A DNA stretch of 60,198 nucleotides. Origin: Pseudomonadota bacterium. GTDB lineage: Bacteria > Pseudomonadota > Gammaproteobacteria > Burkholderiales > SG8-39. Shown here in pieces: positions 52,973-60,198 of the stretch (position 1 is the stretch's first letter; the number at the start of each line of letters is the position of its first letter). The position numbers and the translations under genes are program-made. The notes under the pieces are model-generated. The model was not told the origin of the DNA and searched no databases. It worked only from the letters and a program-made list of their open reading frames with translations. The stretch spans positions 1 to 60,198 of the forward strand of contig JANXRZ010000101.1 in the NCBI GenBank assembly GCA_025352885.1. The letters are read 5' to 3'.

Positions 52973-53371
52973 CTACTTCTTGGCCGCTACCGGGACAAGG
53001 GGATTCGCCTTCTTGCGCGGCTCGTCGCTCATGGCTTTTGCAATGACCGTCATCTCGTTAGCGATGGCGTTGTCGATCGCGTCTTCCTCGACCTCGCTGA
53101 TCCCGTCCTTCTTGGCAGCGGCAATCTGCGCCTTCACCTTGGTGATCGTGCCGTCGATCTGTGTTTTTTCCGCCGGCGTAATGCGCTTGACTTCGGCTCC
53201 TTCGTGGGCAAGGACGGCCATCGAGGCCAGCATGCTGGTCCAGCGCACTTCATTGGTGGGCTTGTGCGCTTTTTTTGCCGTGCTCTTTGCCTGGGCCTGC
53301 ACAGCACTGGGCACTGCGAACGAAAGCACTGCAAATGCCAATACAGCCGAACGAATCAGGTTGTTCATCAT
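52973..53371 (-). CDS. Exported single-repeat paralogue
   Basis: A 132-residue exported protein: signal peptide (AVLAFAVLSFAVPSAVQAQ), then one unit related to those of the triple-repeat protein (PTNEVRWTSMLASMAVLAHEGAEVKRITPAEK, shown by PTNEVRW, LAHEGAEV and KRITPAEKTQID), ending KAMSDEPRKKANP. Divergence from the triple-repeat units is clear, so this may be the ancestral single-domain form. GAGGAGATAA precedes the ATG. The function is unknown. Confidence 0.78.
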   Translation of the reverse strand: MMNNLIRSAVLAFAVLSFAVPSAVQAQAKSTAKKAHKPTNEVRWTSMLASMAVLAHEGAEVKRITPAEKTQIDGTITKVKAQIAAAKKDGISEVEEDAIDNAIANEMTVIAKAMSDEPRKKANPLVPVAAKK

Positions 53372-53436
53372 TTATCTCCTCGAAATTATGTAGTCGAATA
53401 GTTGGCACGAACATCCGCCCGAGCCTGATTGAGCGG

Positions 53437-53462
53437 AAAAAGCCCGGCCGCCTTCGCGGCCG
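53437..53462 (-). terminator. Terminator of the His-rich protein gene
   Basis: On the minus strand CGGCCGC-GAAG-GCGGCCG forms a 7-bp stem; a TTTTT run follows after GGGC. It lies 20 bp past the His-rich gene stop. Confidence 0.75.
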
Positions 53463-53482
53463 AGCCCGTTACCGAAACGCGG

Positions 53483-53878
53483 TTACTTCTTGGCAGGTGC
53501 CGGTGCCGGTGCCGGAGCCGCGCCAGCGGTCTTGTGGGTATCCGGATGAGGCTGCACATGAGTCATGACAGCGTGATGCGAGTGATGACATTCCGTCATG
53601 AACGCGTCATGGCTCACCGTGCCCACGAAATGATGGGCGAGATGGTCGCAAGAATCCGCAGCATGCTTTGCCACCGCAGCGTGGGTGGCCTTGCCATGGC
53701 TTTCGACTTTATGCAGGCCGTGCTTGGGTGCTGGTGGCGGGGCGGGCTTTTTAAGGCTCGTCGGATGGGGGGGAATGCCGCTGGGCTGCGCGGCGCCTTG
53801 TCCGAGGGCGGAGCCTACGGAAAAAAGCAACGCGATCGAACCGCACGCAACCAGCTTCGAGTGCAAATGAAATTTCAT
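53483..53878 (-). CDS. Exported histidine-rich protein
   Basis: A 131-residue exported protein: signal peptide (VACGSIALLFSVGSALGQ), Pro-rich segment, then a region with about 17 histidines in ~105 mature residues (for example CDHLAHHFVG and ECHHSHHAVM) and two cysteines, ending AAPAPAPAPAKK. The composition suggests periplasmic binding of Ni, Cu or Zn; that is inference. AGGGAGCT precedes the ATG. A terminator follows, so it is a single-gene unit. No family is recognised. Confidence 0.7.
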   Translation of the reverse strand: MKFHLHSKLVACGSIALLFSVGSALGQGAAQPSGIPPHPTSLKKPAPPPAPKHGLHKVESHGKATHAAVAKHAADSCDHLAHHFVGTVSHDAFMTECHHSHHAVMTHVQPHPDTHKTAGAAPAPAPAPAKK

Positions 53879-53932
53879 GAGATAGAGCTCCCTTTGTGCT
53901 GCATGTAAGAAATACGAACGGACTGACTACGC

Positions 53933-54148
53933 TTATGGTTCCTCGCCTGACGCCCCCAGTCGCCGCTCGACCGGGTGCATCGGCGAATTGCTACGGGTTG
54001 GGTGGCGGCGTTCCGCAGCGCAGGCCACGTATCCCGCGGGAACGGAAGCCGCACTGGGCCCGGTGGTGTAAGCGGCCAGCGCGGTACCGGCCGAACAAAG
54101 TACGCCCATGCCAAATGCGATGAAAACCGTCAGACGATTTCTTTTCAT
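53933..54148 (-). CDS. Small exported protein
   Basis: A 71-residue protein with a clear signal peptide (RLTVFIAFGMGVLCSAGTALAA) and a short Arg/Ser/Pro-rich mature part. GGGGAGGGAGA lies 3-13 nt before the ATG, a very strong ribosome site, which is the main reason to call it. The mature sequence shows no family and the function is unknown. Confidence 0.58.
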   Translation of the reverse strand: MKRNRLTVFIAFGMGVLCSAGTALAAYTTGPSAASVPAGYVACAAERRHPTRSNSPMHPVERRLGASGEEP

Positions 54149-54219
54149 GATTCTCCCTCCCCGGAGTCAGTGAAAAACTAACGAATTCGCGATTCTCCTG
54201 TTATGCGCCAACGGCGATA

Positions 54220-54235
54220 CCCCCTAATTAGGGGG
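54220..54235. promoter_or_regulatory. CCCCCTAATTAGGGGG palindrome
   Basis: A perfect 16-bp inverted repeat in the 288-bp gap between two divergent genes, 200 bp upstream of the secretin gene and about 70 bp upstream of the small exported protein. It resembles a dimeric regulator site. A run of eight G residues also lies at 54307-54314. Confidence 0.5.
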
Positions 54236-54436
54236 GGCAATAAAAACGCGGCGTGATATAAATTCGGCCGTCGACTGAATCAGTCACGAACGAACTTAAG
54301 TTTCCCGGGGGGGGAATCACTTGCGATTGCTGATTGTGCGAATTGCCTGCACGCGGCTTTCGTTCGCCTTCTGCTCCGCTTCCTGCCCGGGCGCAGACAC
54401 GTATCCATGACAAAGATTTACAAACAGAGGAAGCAA

Positions 54437-56371
54437 ATGCACGCAAAGCACATCCTTCGTTTCGCGCCGGCAATCAATTCGGTTCTCGCGGTTGCGGTTG
54501 CGCTGTCCCTTGTGGGTTGCCAGACGCCCGGACCGATGTTCGGTTTGGCCGATCGGGAGTTGACCCGGCCTGAAGACCGGTTGTATGCGCGCATTCCGCA
54601 GAACCGCCTCTCGACGCCGACGCGCAAGCTCACCGCAGACGGCATCAAGGCGCTCGACGAACGCGATTACGAGAAGGCCTCGGACATCTTCAACCTCGCG
54701 GTGAAGACGGACATCACCAATTCGCAGCTGCACCTGCTCAACGCCTACACTTATCACCAGCGCGCGAGAAACGGCGAGAGCGCGCTCTTCCCGCTCGCCG
54801 AGCAAGGCTACGAGCAGGCCGTGCAGTTCGACCAAAGCAACTGGGTCGCGAAGTACTACCGCGGCCTCATGTACCTCGACCAGCGCGAATACTCCCGCGC
54901 CCAGTCGAGCCTCGCCGACGCAGCGCTTTCCTCGGCGAACGATCCGGACCTGCTCTACGACCTCGCGGTCGCCTCGTATTACGCCAAGGACCCCAAGACC
55001 GCAGCCGGGGCGCTCGAGAAGCTGCGCGAGCTCTACCAAGGCAGGCCCGACGACCCCCGCACGCTCCGCGCAGCCGCGATCGTCAGCGCCGCGCTGAACC
55101 AGCCCGAGCAGACTCAGGAGTACCTCGGCCGTTTTCGCAAGGTGGCCACCAGCCAGTCCGAAGCCGATTGGGTCGAGCGACGCACGCAATCCTGGCAGGA
55201 CGTGTACACGCGTGGGAATACGCAACTCGCCCAGCAGCCGCCCGGGCTGCAGCTGGCCCAATTGCCTTCGCTGCCCGGTCTCGGCGCCCCCGCGGCCCCG
55301 GGTGCGCCGGGCGCCCCCCCGAAGCCGGGCGCGTTCCCGGCCTTTGGCGCGCCGGCCGCGCCGAGAGGCCCGACGGACTTCGTCGAAAAGCAAATGGCGA
55401 TGGTCGATGTGGTGATCCTCAGTACCGAGGAGAACAACACGACCGCCATGGGCGTGAACCTCCTGCAGGGCCTGCGAATCCAGTTCGGCAATTCGACGGC
55501 CGGGACGGCGGCGTTCGCGCGGGGCCGCACGATCACGCGCGACCTCAACAACACGGCCAATGACGTCAACACGAGGACGATCACGCGGCTGATCAGCATC
55601 CCCGGCATTACGTACACGCTGAACATCGCCAATGCGAACAGCCGGAACAGCGAGGTGATCGCGCGGCCGACGCTCGTGGCGCTCGGCGGGCAGCCTTCGC
55701 AGTTCTTCTCCGGGACCGACATCGTCGGCGCCGCGGTTTCGGGCGGCCTGGGCAGCGCGGTGCAGATCCAGAAGGAGGTCGGCATCCGCCTGGCCGTCCT
55801 GCCGGAATTCCTGCCCGACAACCTGATCAAGCTGCAGGTGACGGCGGAGCGCACCTTCCTCACGAACCCGAGCAGCAACGTCGTGTTCGATTTCCGCCTG
55901 GACACAACCAAGACCATGGTCAGCGCCAACGTGGTGATGCGCTACGGCGAAACGCTGATCCTGAGCGGCTTGACCGAGCGCAACCGCGACCGCAACCGCG
56001 ACGGCGTGCCTTTCCTGCAGGACATCCCGATCCTGCAATACGGGTTCTCGCGCCGCGATACGCAGGATGTGTACCGCTCGGTGGTGGTCCTGCTGACGCC
56101 GCGCCGTGCGGAGTACACCAACCGCGCGGAAACCGAAGTCGCCGCCGAGCGAGAGAAGATGAGCTCCGACGAGAAGGCCGTCGAGGAGTTCAACGACCGG
56201 TACGCGGTGAAATTCAAGCCGACGCCGAACACCGCTGCGATCTGGGCCCTTCTCGACACCGGAATCATGACGCGCGAGTTTCGCACCGGCGACCTCGGGG
56301 TCACCAGCTGGTCTGACCAGAAAGGCCACATCAACCGACTCGGCCAGGCCATCGGGTTCCTCTATTACTGA
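54437..56371 (+). CDS. Secretin-domain lipoprotein with N-terminal TPRs
   Basis: A 644-residue lipoprotein (lipobox LVGC, Cys28). Residues ~50-250 are TPR-like helical repeats (GIKALDERDYEKASDIFNLAV and YRGLMYLDQREYSRAQSSLA, in part), followed by a Pro/Gly/Ala linker at ~278-312. A secretin (type II/III secretion, GspD/PilQ) core occupies ~313-560, with VIARPTLVALGGQPSQFFSG, VGIRLAVLPEFLPDN and the C-terminal FGETLILSGL-type block (YGETLILSGL). It lacks the usual N0/N1 domains. The ATG at 54437 has AGAGGAAG upstream; 54407 does not. It probably forms an outer-membrane channel. A very large surface-type protein follows. Confidence 0.83.
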   Translation: MHAKHILRFAPAINSVLAVAVALSLVGCQTPGPMFGLADRELTRPEDRLYARIPQNRLSTPTRKLTADGIKALDERDYEKASDIFNLAVKTDITNSQLHLLNAYTYHQRARNGESALFPLAEQGYEQAVQFDQSNWVAKYYRGLMYLDQREYSRAQSSLADAALSSANDPDLLYDLAVASYYAKDPKTAAGALEKLRELYQGRPDDPRTLRAAAIVSAALNQPEQTQEYLGRFRKVATSQSEADWVERRTQSWQDVYTRGNTQLAQQPPGLQLAQLPSLPGLGAPAAPGAPGAPPKPGAFPAFGAPAAPRGPTDFVEKQMAMVDVVILSTEENNTTAMGVNLLQGLRIQFGNSTAGTAAFARGRTITRDLNNTANDVNTRTITRLISIPGITYTLNIANANSRNSEVIARPTLVALGGQPSQFFSGTDIVGAAVSGGLGSAVQIQKEVGIRLAVLPEFLPDNLIKLQVTAERTFLTNPSSNVVFDFRLDTTKTMVSANVVMRYGETLILSGLTERNRDRNRDGVPFLQDIPILQYGFSRRDTQDVYRSVVVLLTPRRAEYTNRAETEVAAEREKMSSDEKAVEEFNDRYAVKFKPTPNTAAIWALLDTGIMTREFRTGDLGVTSWSDQKGHINRLGQAIGFLYY

Positions 56372-56390
56372 TATGAGCAGCCGGTCGGCC

Positions 56391-56427
56391 GAAGCGGGCG
56401 CCCCGCGCACCCGCTTCGCCATCTTTT
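56391..56427 (+). terminator. Hairpin between the secretin and propeller genes
   Basis: GAAGCGGG / CCCGCTTC stem (56391-56398 and 56410-56417) followed by GCCATCTTTT. It is probably a weak or partial terminator, allowing some read-through. Confidence 0.45.
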
Positions 56428-56455
56428 CCGCTTCAGCGGCACGATAAGCGCGCTC

Positions 56456-59400
56456 TTGAACATCCGCGCGCTGTTGCTGGCGTTTGCCTTCGCGGCCCTC
56501 GCGCCGCAAGGCGTCGCCTTCGCGCAGCCGGCGCGCGGAGCAGCGCCTCCCGCACCGCCGGTGGCGCCCGCGGTCACGCTGAGCGAAATGCGTGGCACGG
56601 CCACCGACCTTGCAATCACGCCTCGCGGCGATGTTTATGTGCTCGATCCCGCCGGTGGATTGTGGTTGCAGGCGCTCGATAACCGCAGCGGCAGCTTCAC
56701 GAAGATGCCGGGCGAGTACGCGGGCGTTCGGGCAACACTCGACGGGCGCGTCTGGGGCCTGGACAAGGACGGGACGTTGCGCCTCGGCGGAACGGTCTGG
56801 AAAGTGTTTGCGGAAAACATTCGCGACGTCACCGCGACGCCCGATGGCACGATCATCGCGCTGACCTCAAGCGGCGAATTGCGCACGTTGGGCAAGGATG
56901 GCCAGGTAGTCGAGCTTCCCCGGGAATTCGCAGATCCGCAGCGCGTCCTCTCCGACCAGCATGGCCTGCCATGGCTCGTCTACGCAGACGGCCGCCTCGC
57001 TCGCTTCAACGGATTGCGGTGGAGCGTGGTCCCGCCCCCCCCCGCAGGCGTGGCCAGCCTCGGAATCGACAACGAAGGCAACGTCATGGCCGTGTCACGC
57101 GCCGGCCTCGCTTACCAGCGCAATCCGCAAACTGCACAGTGGGAAGCGATTTTCGCGGGTTCGACATTCCAGGGCGTCGCGGTCGGTCCCGGAGGCAAGC
57201 CCTGGTTCATTGGCGCCGATCGCAAAGTCCTCGCAAGCCAGGTGTTCTCCCAGGCCGGGGCCGCGCAGGTCCGGCCAGCCTCGGCCTTCACCCGCATGCT
57301 GTCCTGGAAAAAAACCACGGGCCGCTCGAACCAGCTGAGCATCGCCGAAGACGGGAGCGTGCTCCGCCTCGATACGGACGGCGGTATCTCACGCTGGAAC
57401 CGCAAGGACAACTGGGTTCCCCTGTCCGGCCGGTTTGTGAAGGTCGCGGCGCTGCGCGGCGGTGAGGCGTGGGTCATCGACGACCAGGGGCGCGTGTTTC
57501 GCTCGCAGGCAAACGGATGGCTCGGGGTGCGGGCAGTGGCTTCCGACATCGCCGCCGGTCCTTCTGGCGTCGTGTGGATCGTGCAAACCGACGGAAGCCT
57601 CGCGCGCTGGGACGCGAAAGTGGCGCAGTTCGATCCGCTGCGCGACACCAGCCCGCCGGCAGTGGCCGTGGCTGTAGGCAAGGATGGCGAGCCGTGGATC
57701 ATCGCCCAAGGCGGCGGCGTCAAGAGCGTGCAGAAAGGCGCGTGGGTCGATTACCCTGGCATAGTCGCCGCGTCGCTTGGGGTGGGTCCTGAAGGCACCG
57801 TCTACGCCACCACGGCTGAAGCGCAGCTGTATTGGCTCGACAAGCGCGAGCTGCAGTGGAAGCCCGCCACCGGCAAGGCACGCAAGGTCGCCGTCGGTCC
57901 GAAGGGCGCGCCTTGGATGATCGACGATCGCGACGAGACCTACGTCTCGACCTTGTTCACGAGCGAAAACGAGACGCGCGAAACGCAGGCCCGGCCAACC
58001 TCCAATTCGTCGAACACCCAGACCACGACCGGCCCCGCGCAGAACCCGGGCCCGTTCGCGGCCCCCACGCCTTTCCCGACCCCTTTCGGCAGCCCCGCGG
58101 GCCCAGCGGCCGGTGCCTTCGTGAATCCCGGCGCCGGCACAAGCGCATTCGTTACTTCCGCAACCTCGGGCGTGAGCGTCACTGCGTCGCTGCCGCCTGC
58201 GCCCAAGCGAGCGCCCCTGGTGTACACGCTCCTAAACGGCGCCTTTCAGGACGTCGCGATCAACCCGGCAGGCACCGTTTTCGCGGCTGGCATGGACGGC
58301 GGCCTCTACTGCTTCAGCAACCTGGACAAGAAGTTCGTCTTCGCCACGGCCGGCCAGGCGCGACGGGTTGCGATCAGCCCGGCAGGGGTGCCCTGGGTCG
58401 TCAGCGCAACCGGGGAGATCGCACGCTTCGAAGGGGGAGGCTGGAAGAGCGTTCCCAACCATCGCTCGCGGGATGTCTCGATCGGTTCGGCAGGCGTGGT
58501 GGTGTCGGTGGGCACGGACGCACGGGTCTACCTCTTCAACCCTTCGCAAAACCTGTTCGATACGATCACAACATTCACCAGTGGCCCGCAACTGCAGGCA
58601 ACACGCGCCGCGCGGGACGACGCGAGCGGAACGGTCTGGGCCGTCACACCCTCCAACCAGCTCCTCAAGTGCGATCGCTCCGCTTGCGAGACGCAGTCGA
58701 TCGGCGCGCAGGACGTGGCTCTCGGCGCGGACAACACGGTGTATGTCATCGACTTGCTCGGGGGTGTGCAGCGCTACAACGCTTCGCGCAAAACCTTCGA
58801 GCCGCAAAATGGCCAGGGGACTGCGATTGCGGTGGGCCCGCAGGGCCAGCCGTGGCTCGTGACCTCCGGCGGGCGGATCAATGCCGCCGGGTTCTTCGGC
58901 CTGTCGAACACCCTCATCAATTCGCCGAATTGTGCCGCGCCATTCCTGCAGCAGGTGCAGGCGCCGGTGCCACCGCCGGTTGCAGCCGGCGCGACGATCA
59001 CAGCGGCGGCCGACACGGCGACGCTCGAGCCGGGCGGAACGCTGAATCTGCTGGCCAACGACCGCCTGAACGGCGTCGTCCCGACCACTGCGCAAATCTC
59101 CGTCAACCTCGCGGCGCAGGACCCAGCCATGCTCACGCAGACGGACGGCGTGCTCAAGCTCAGCGCCTCAGCCGTCCGGGGCAGCACGCTCACGGGGACG
59201 TACACCATCTGTGCGCTGACAGGCTCGAGCGCCACGAGCGTGTGCGCGAGCGCGGCCGTGACCATCTCCGTCGCCAAGGGGATCCTGCCCGGCGCGCCGA
59301 CGATAGGAACGGCCACCGCAGGCAATGGGAGCGCAACGGTGGCCTTCACCGCGCCCGCCGCCAACGGCGGCAGCACGATCACCGGCTACACCGCGACTTC

Positions 59401-60198
59401 CTCGCCCGGCGGGCTGACCGCAACGAGCACCGGCTCGCCGATTACGGTCACGGGTCTCACCAACGGCACCGCGTATACGTTCACCGTCGTCGCGACTAAC
59501 TCCGCGGGCACGGGCTCTGCGTCGGCAGCTTCGAACAGCGTGACGCCGGCGGGAGCAGCGACAGTGCCCGGTGCGCCGACCATCGGGACGGCCACAGCGG
59601 GGAACGCGAGCGCAACGGTCGCCTTTACTGCGCCTGCGAGTAATGGCGGCAGCGCGATCACGAGTTACTCAGCGAAGTCCACGCCCGGTGGGCTGACGGC
59701 GACGAGCGCAGGCTCGCCGATTACGGTCACTGGGCTGACCAATGGCACGGCGTATACGTTCACCGTCACGGCCACGAACGCGATCGGCACGAGTGCGGCT
59801 TCGGCCGCCTCGAATAGCGTGACGCCCGCAGTGCCTGTAACTGTTCCGGGGGCGCCAACGATTGGAACAGCGGTATCAAGCAATTCGAGCGCCTCAGTGC
59901 CGTTCACCGCTCCCGCGAGCAACGGCGGCAGCGCGATTACCAGCTATACGGTGACTTCGTCGCCTGGCGGATTGACCTCCGCGAGCCCGGGTTCCCCGAT
60001 CATCGTCACGGGCCTTACCAATGGCACGGCGTATACCTTCACAGTCACCGCGACCAACGCCATCGGCACCGGTCCGGCTTCCGCGGCCTCGAACAGCGTG
60101 ACGCCGGTCGGGGCGCCCGGTGCGCCGAGCATCAACAGCGCAATCCCCGGGCCCGCCGTGGCTATCCTGGACTTCAACTCCGCCAGCAACGGCGGCAG
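56456..60198 (+). CDS. Very large exported beta-propeller and fibronectin-III protein (3' end outside window)
   Basis: One frame runs without a stop from a TTG at 56456 to the window end, at least 1247 residues. The signal peptide is RALLLAFAFAALAPQGVAFAQ. Residues ~45-500 and ~585-845 carry tectonin/NHL-like propeller repeats (patterns such as VAVGPGGKPWFIGADRKV and WVIDDQGRVFR). A Pro/Ser/Thr linker lies at ~501-583. An Ig-like domain follows at ~848-943 (TLEPGGTLNLLANDRLNG). Then come fibronectin-III repeats from residue 945, each ~93 aa, with GLTNGTAYTFTVTATN. It is probably a secreted or surface protein using the adjacent secretin; this is inference. No ribosome site precedes the TTG. 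Confidence 0.8.
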   Translation, partial: MNIRALLLAFAFAALAPQGVAFAQPARGAAPPAPPVAPAVTLSEMRGTATDLAITPRGDVYVLDPAGGLWLQALDNRSGSFTKMPGEYAGVRATLDGRVWGLDKDGTLRLGGTVWKVFAENIRDVTATPDGTIIALTSSGELRTLGKDGQVVELPREFADPQRVLSDQHGLPWLVYADGRLARFNGLRWSVVPPPPAGVASLGIDNEGNVMAVSRAGLAYQRNPQTAQWEAIFAGSTFQGVAVGPGGKPWFIGADRKVLASQVFSQAGAAQVRPASAFTRMLSWKKTTGRSNQLSIAEDGSVLRLDTDGGISRWNRKDNWVPLSGRFVKVAALRGGEAWVIDDQGRVFRSQANGWLGVRAVASDIAAGPSGVVWIVQTDGSLARWDAKVAQFDPLRDTSPPAVAVAVGKDGEPWIIAQGGGVKSVQKGAWVDYPGIVAASLGVGPEGTVYATTAEAQLYWLDKRELQWKPATGKARKVAVGPKGAPWMIDDRDETYVSTLFTSENETRETQARPTSNSSNTQTTTGPAQNPGPFAAPTPFPTPFGSPAGPAAGAFVNPGAGTSAFVTSATSGVSVTASLPPAPKRAPLVYTLLNGAFQDVAINPAGTVFAAGMDGGLYCFSNLDKKFVFATAGQARRVAISPAGVPWVVSATGEIARFEGGGWKSVPNHRSRDVSIGSAGVVVSVGTDARVYLFNPSQNLFDTITTFTSGPQLQATRAARDDASGTVWAVTPSNQLLKCDRSACETQSIGAQDVALGADNTVYVIDLLGGVQRYNASRKTFEPQNGQGTAIAVGPQGQPWLVTSGGRINAAGFFGLSNTLINSPNCAAPFLQQVQAPVPPPVAAGATITAAADTATLEPGGTLNLLANDRLNGVVPTTAQISVNLAAQDPAMLTQTDGVLKLSASAVRGSTLTGTYTICALTGSSATSVCASAAVTISVAKGILPGAPTIGTATAGNGSATVAFTAPAANGGSTITGYTATSSPGGLTATSTGSPITVTGLTNGTAYTFTVVATNSAGTGSASAASNSVTPAGAATVPGAPTIGTATAGNASATVAFTAPASNGGSAITSYSAKSTPGGLTATSAGSPITVTGLTNGTAYTFTVTATNAIGTSAASAASNSVTPAVPVTVPGAPTIGTAVSSNSSASVPFTAPASNGGSAITSYTVTSSPGGLTSASPGSPIIVTGLTNGTAYTFTVTATNAIGTGPASAASNSVTPVGAPGAPSINSAIPGPAVAILDFNSASNGG
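57035..57043 (+). repeat. Nine-base C homopolymer in the propeller gene
   Basis: A C9 run within CCG CCC CCC CCC GCA codons (PPPPA). Slippage of one base would shift the frame and truncate the protein. Confidence 0.75.
59288..60198 (+). repeat. Tandem fibronectin-III DNA repeats
   Basis: Units start at 59288, 59567, 59846 and 60116 (279, 279 and 270 bp, the last cut by the window). The DNA is highly similar between units, showing recent duplication. Confidence 0.9.

Noticed and set aside
57832..59499. 555-codon plus-strand frame in the propeller gene
   Set aside because: Arg-rich shadow. The true frame (56456 onward) runs through the same region with clear propeller and FnIII patterns.
58774..60189. 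Minus-strand frames with repeated Ala/Val-rich sequence near the window end
   Set aside because: They repeat only because the FnIII DNA units on the plus strand repeat; they are antisense shadows.
59288..60198. Repeat array considered as CRISPR-like
   Set aside because: The units are 270-279 bp, coding, and contiguous without unique spacers; they are FnIII domains.

Overview
This window is chromosomal DNA from a GC-rich Gram-negative bacterium, most likely an environmental betaproteobacterium. The evidence is the conserved gene order leuS-lptE-holA-proA-nadD-rsfS-rlmH-maf-rng, an LPS-assembly lipoprotein, an Mla-type lipid transporter, a secretin and many lipoprotein signals. I cannot name the genus. 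I see no rRNA, tRNA, CRISPR array, integrase or insertion sequence.

Layout. 1-9240 is a housekeeping block on the + strand (tRNA charging, LPS assembly, replication clamp loading, proline and NAD synthesis, ribosome maturation, nucleotide sanitation, RNase G) ending in an amidase. 9248-15991 is accessory metabolism: a divergent MarR/MATE pair around a near-perfect palindrome, an SDR lacking the usual tyrosine, a PhyH-type dioxygenase, a medium-chain dehydrogenase, an enolase-superfamily enzyme and a transglutaminase-like protein. 15999-18444 holds envelope and stress genes (ferritin-like protein, small membrane protein, Crp/Fnr regulator, BON lipoprotein). 18570-32151 is an operon-like run: a giant cyclic beta-1,2-glucan synthase, a HAD hydrolase, phosphoglucomutase and phosphoketolase. 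32224-42252 is envelope biology: DUF3943 protein, DUF3309 peptide, STAS-MlaE/MlaF/MlaD plus lipoprotein, a PLD-type phospholipid synthase, an AsmA protein and a DUF883 protein. 42264-50574 is rich in small secreted or stress-type genes: two L,D-transpeptidase-like proteins around a glycine-rich protein, the PA2779/PA2778 pair, two transporters or membrane proteins, and two DUF3606 proteins. 51040-54148 has a LuxR-type regulator, a triple-repeat secreted protein with a single-repeat paralogue, and two small secreted proteins. 54437-60198 holds a TPR-secretin lipoprotein followed by a very large beta-propeller/fibronectin-III protein that runs off the window.

The most interesting signal is not a gene. 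A directional, near-palindromic 16-bp element, TGTRCG-NNA(G)-CGYACW followed by GA, occurs at least 11 times between 16.8 and 50.4 kb. It is always intergenic and in each case lies 25-140 bp upstream of a small envelope, stress or secreted-protein gene. It has the size and symmetry of a Crp/Fnr site, and one copy sits in the intergenic region of a Crp/Fnr-family gene. This suggests a local view of a genome-wide envelope-stress regulon. Other notable points are a textbook terminator hairpin inside the signal-peptide codons of the PA2778-type gene, a secretin built on TPRs, and the metabolic logic linking the glucan synthase to phosphoketolase.
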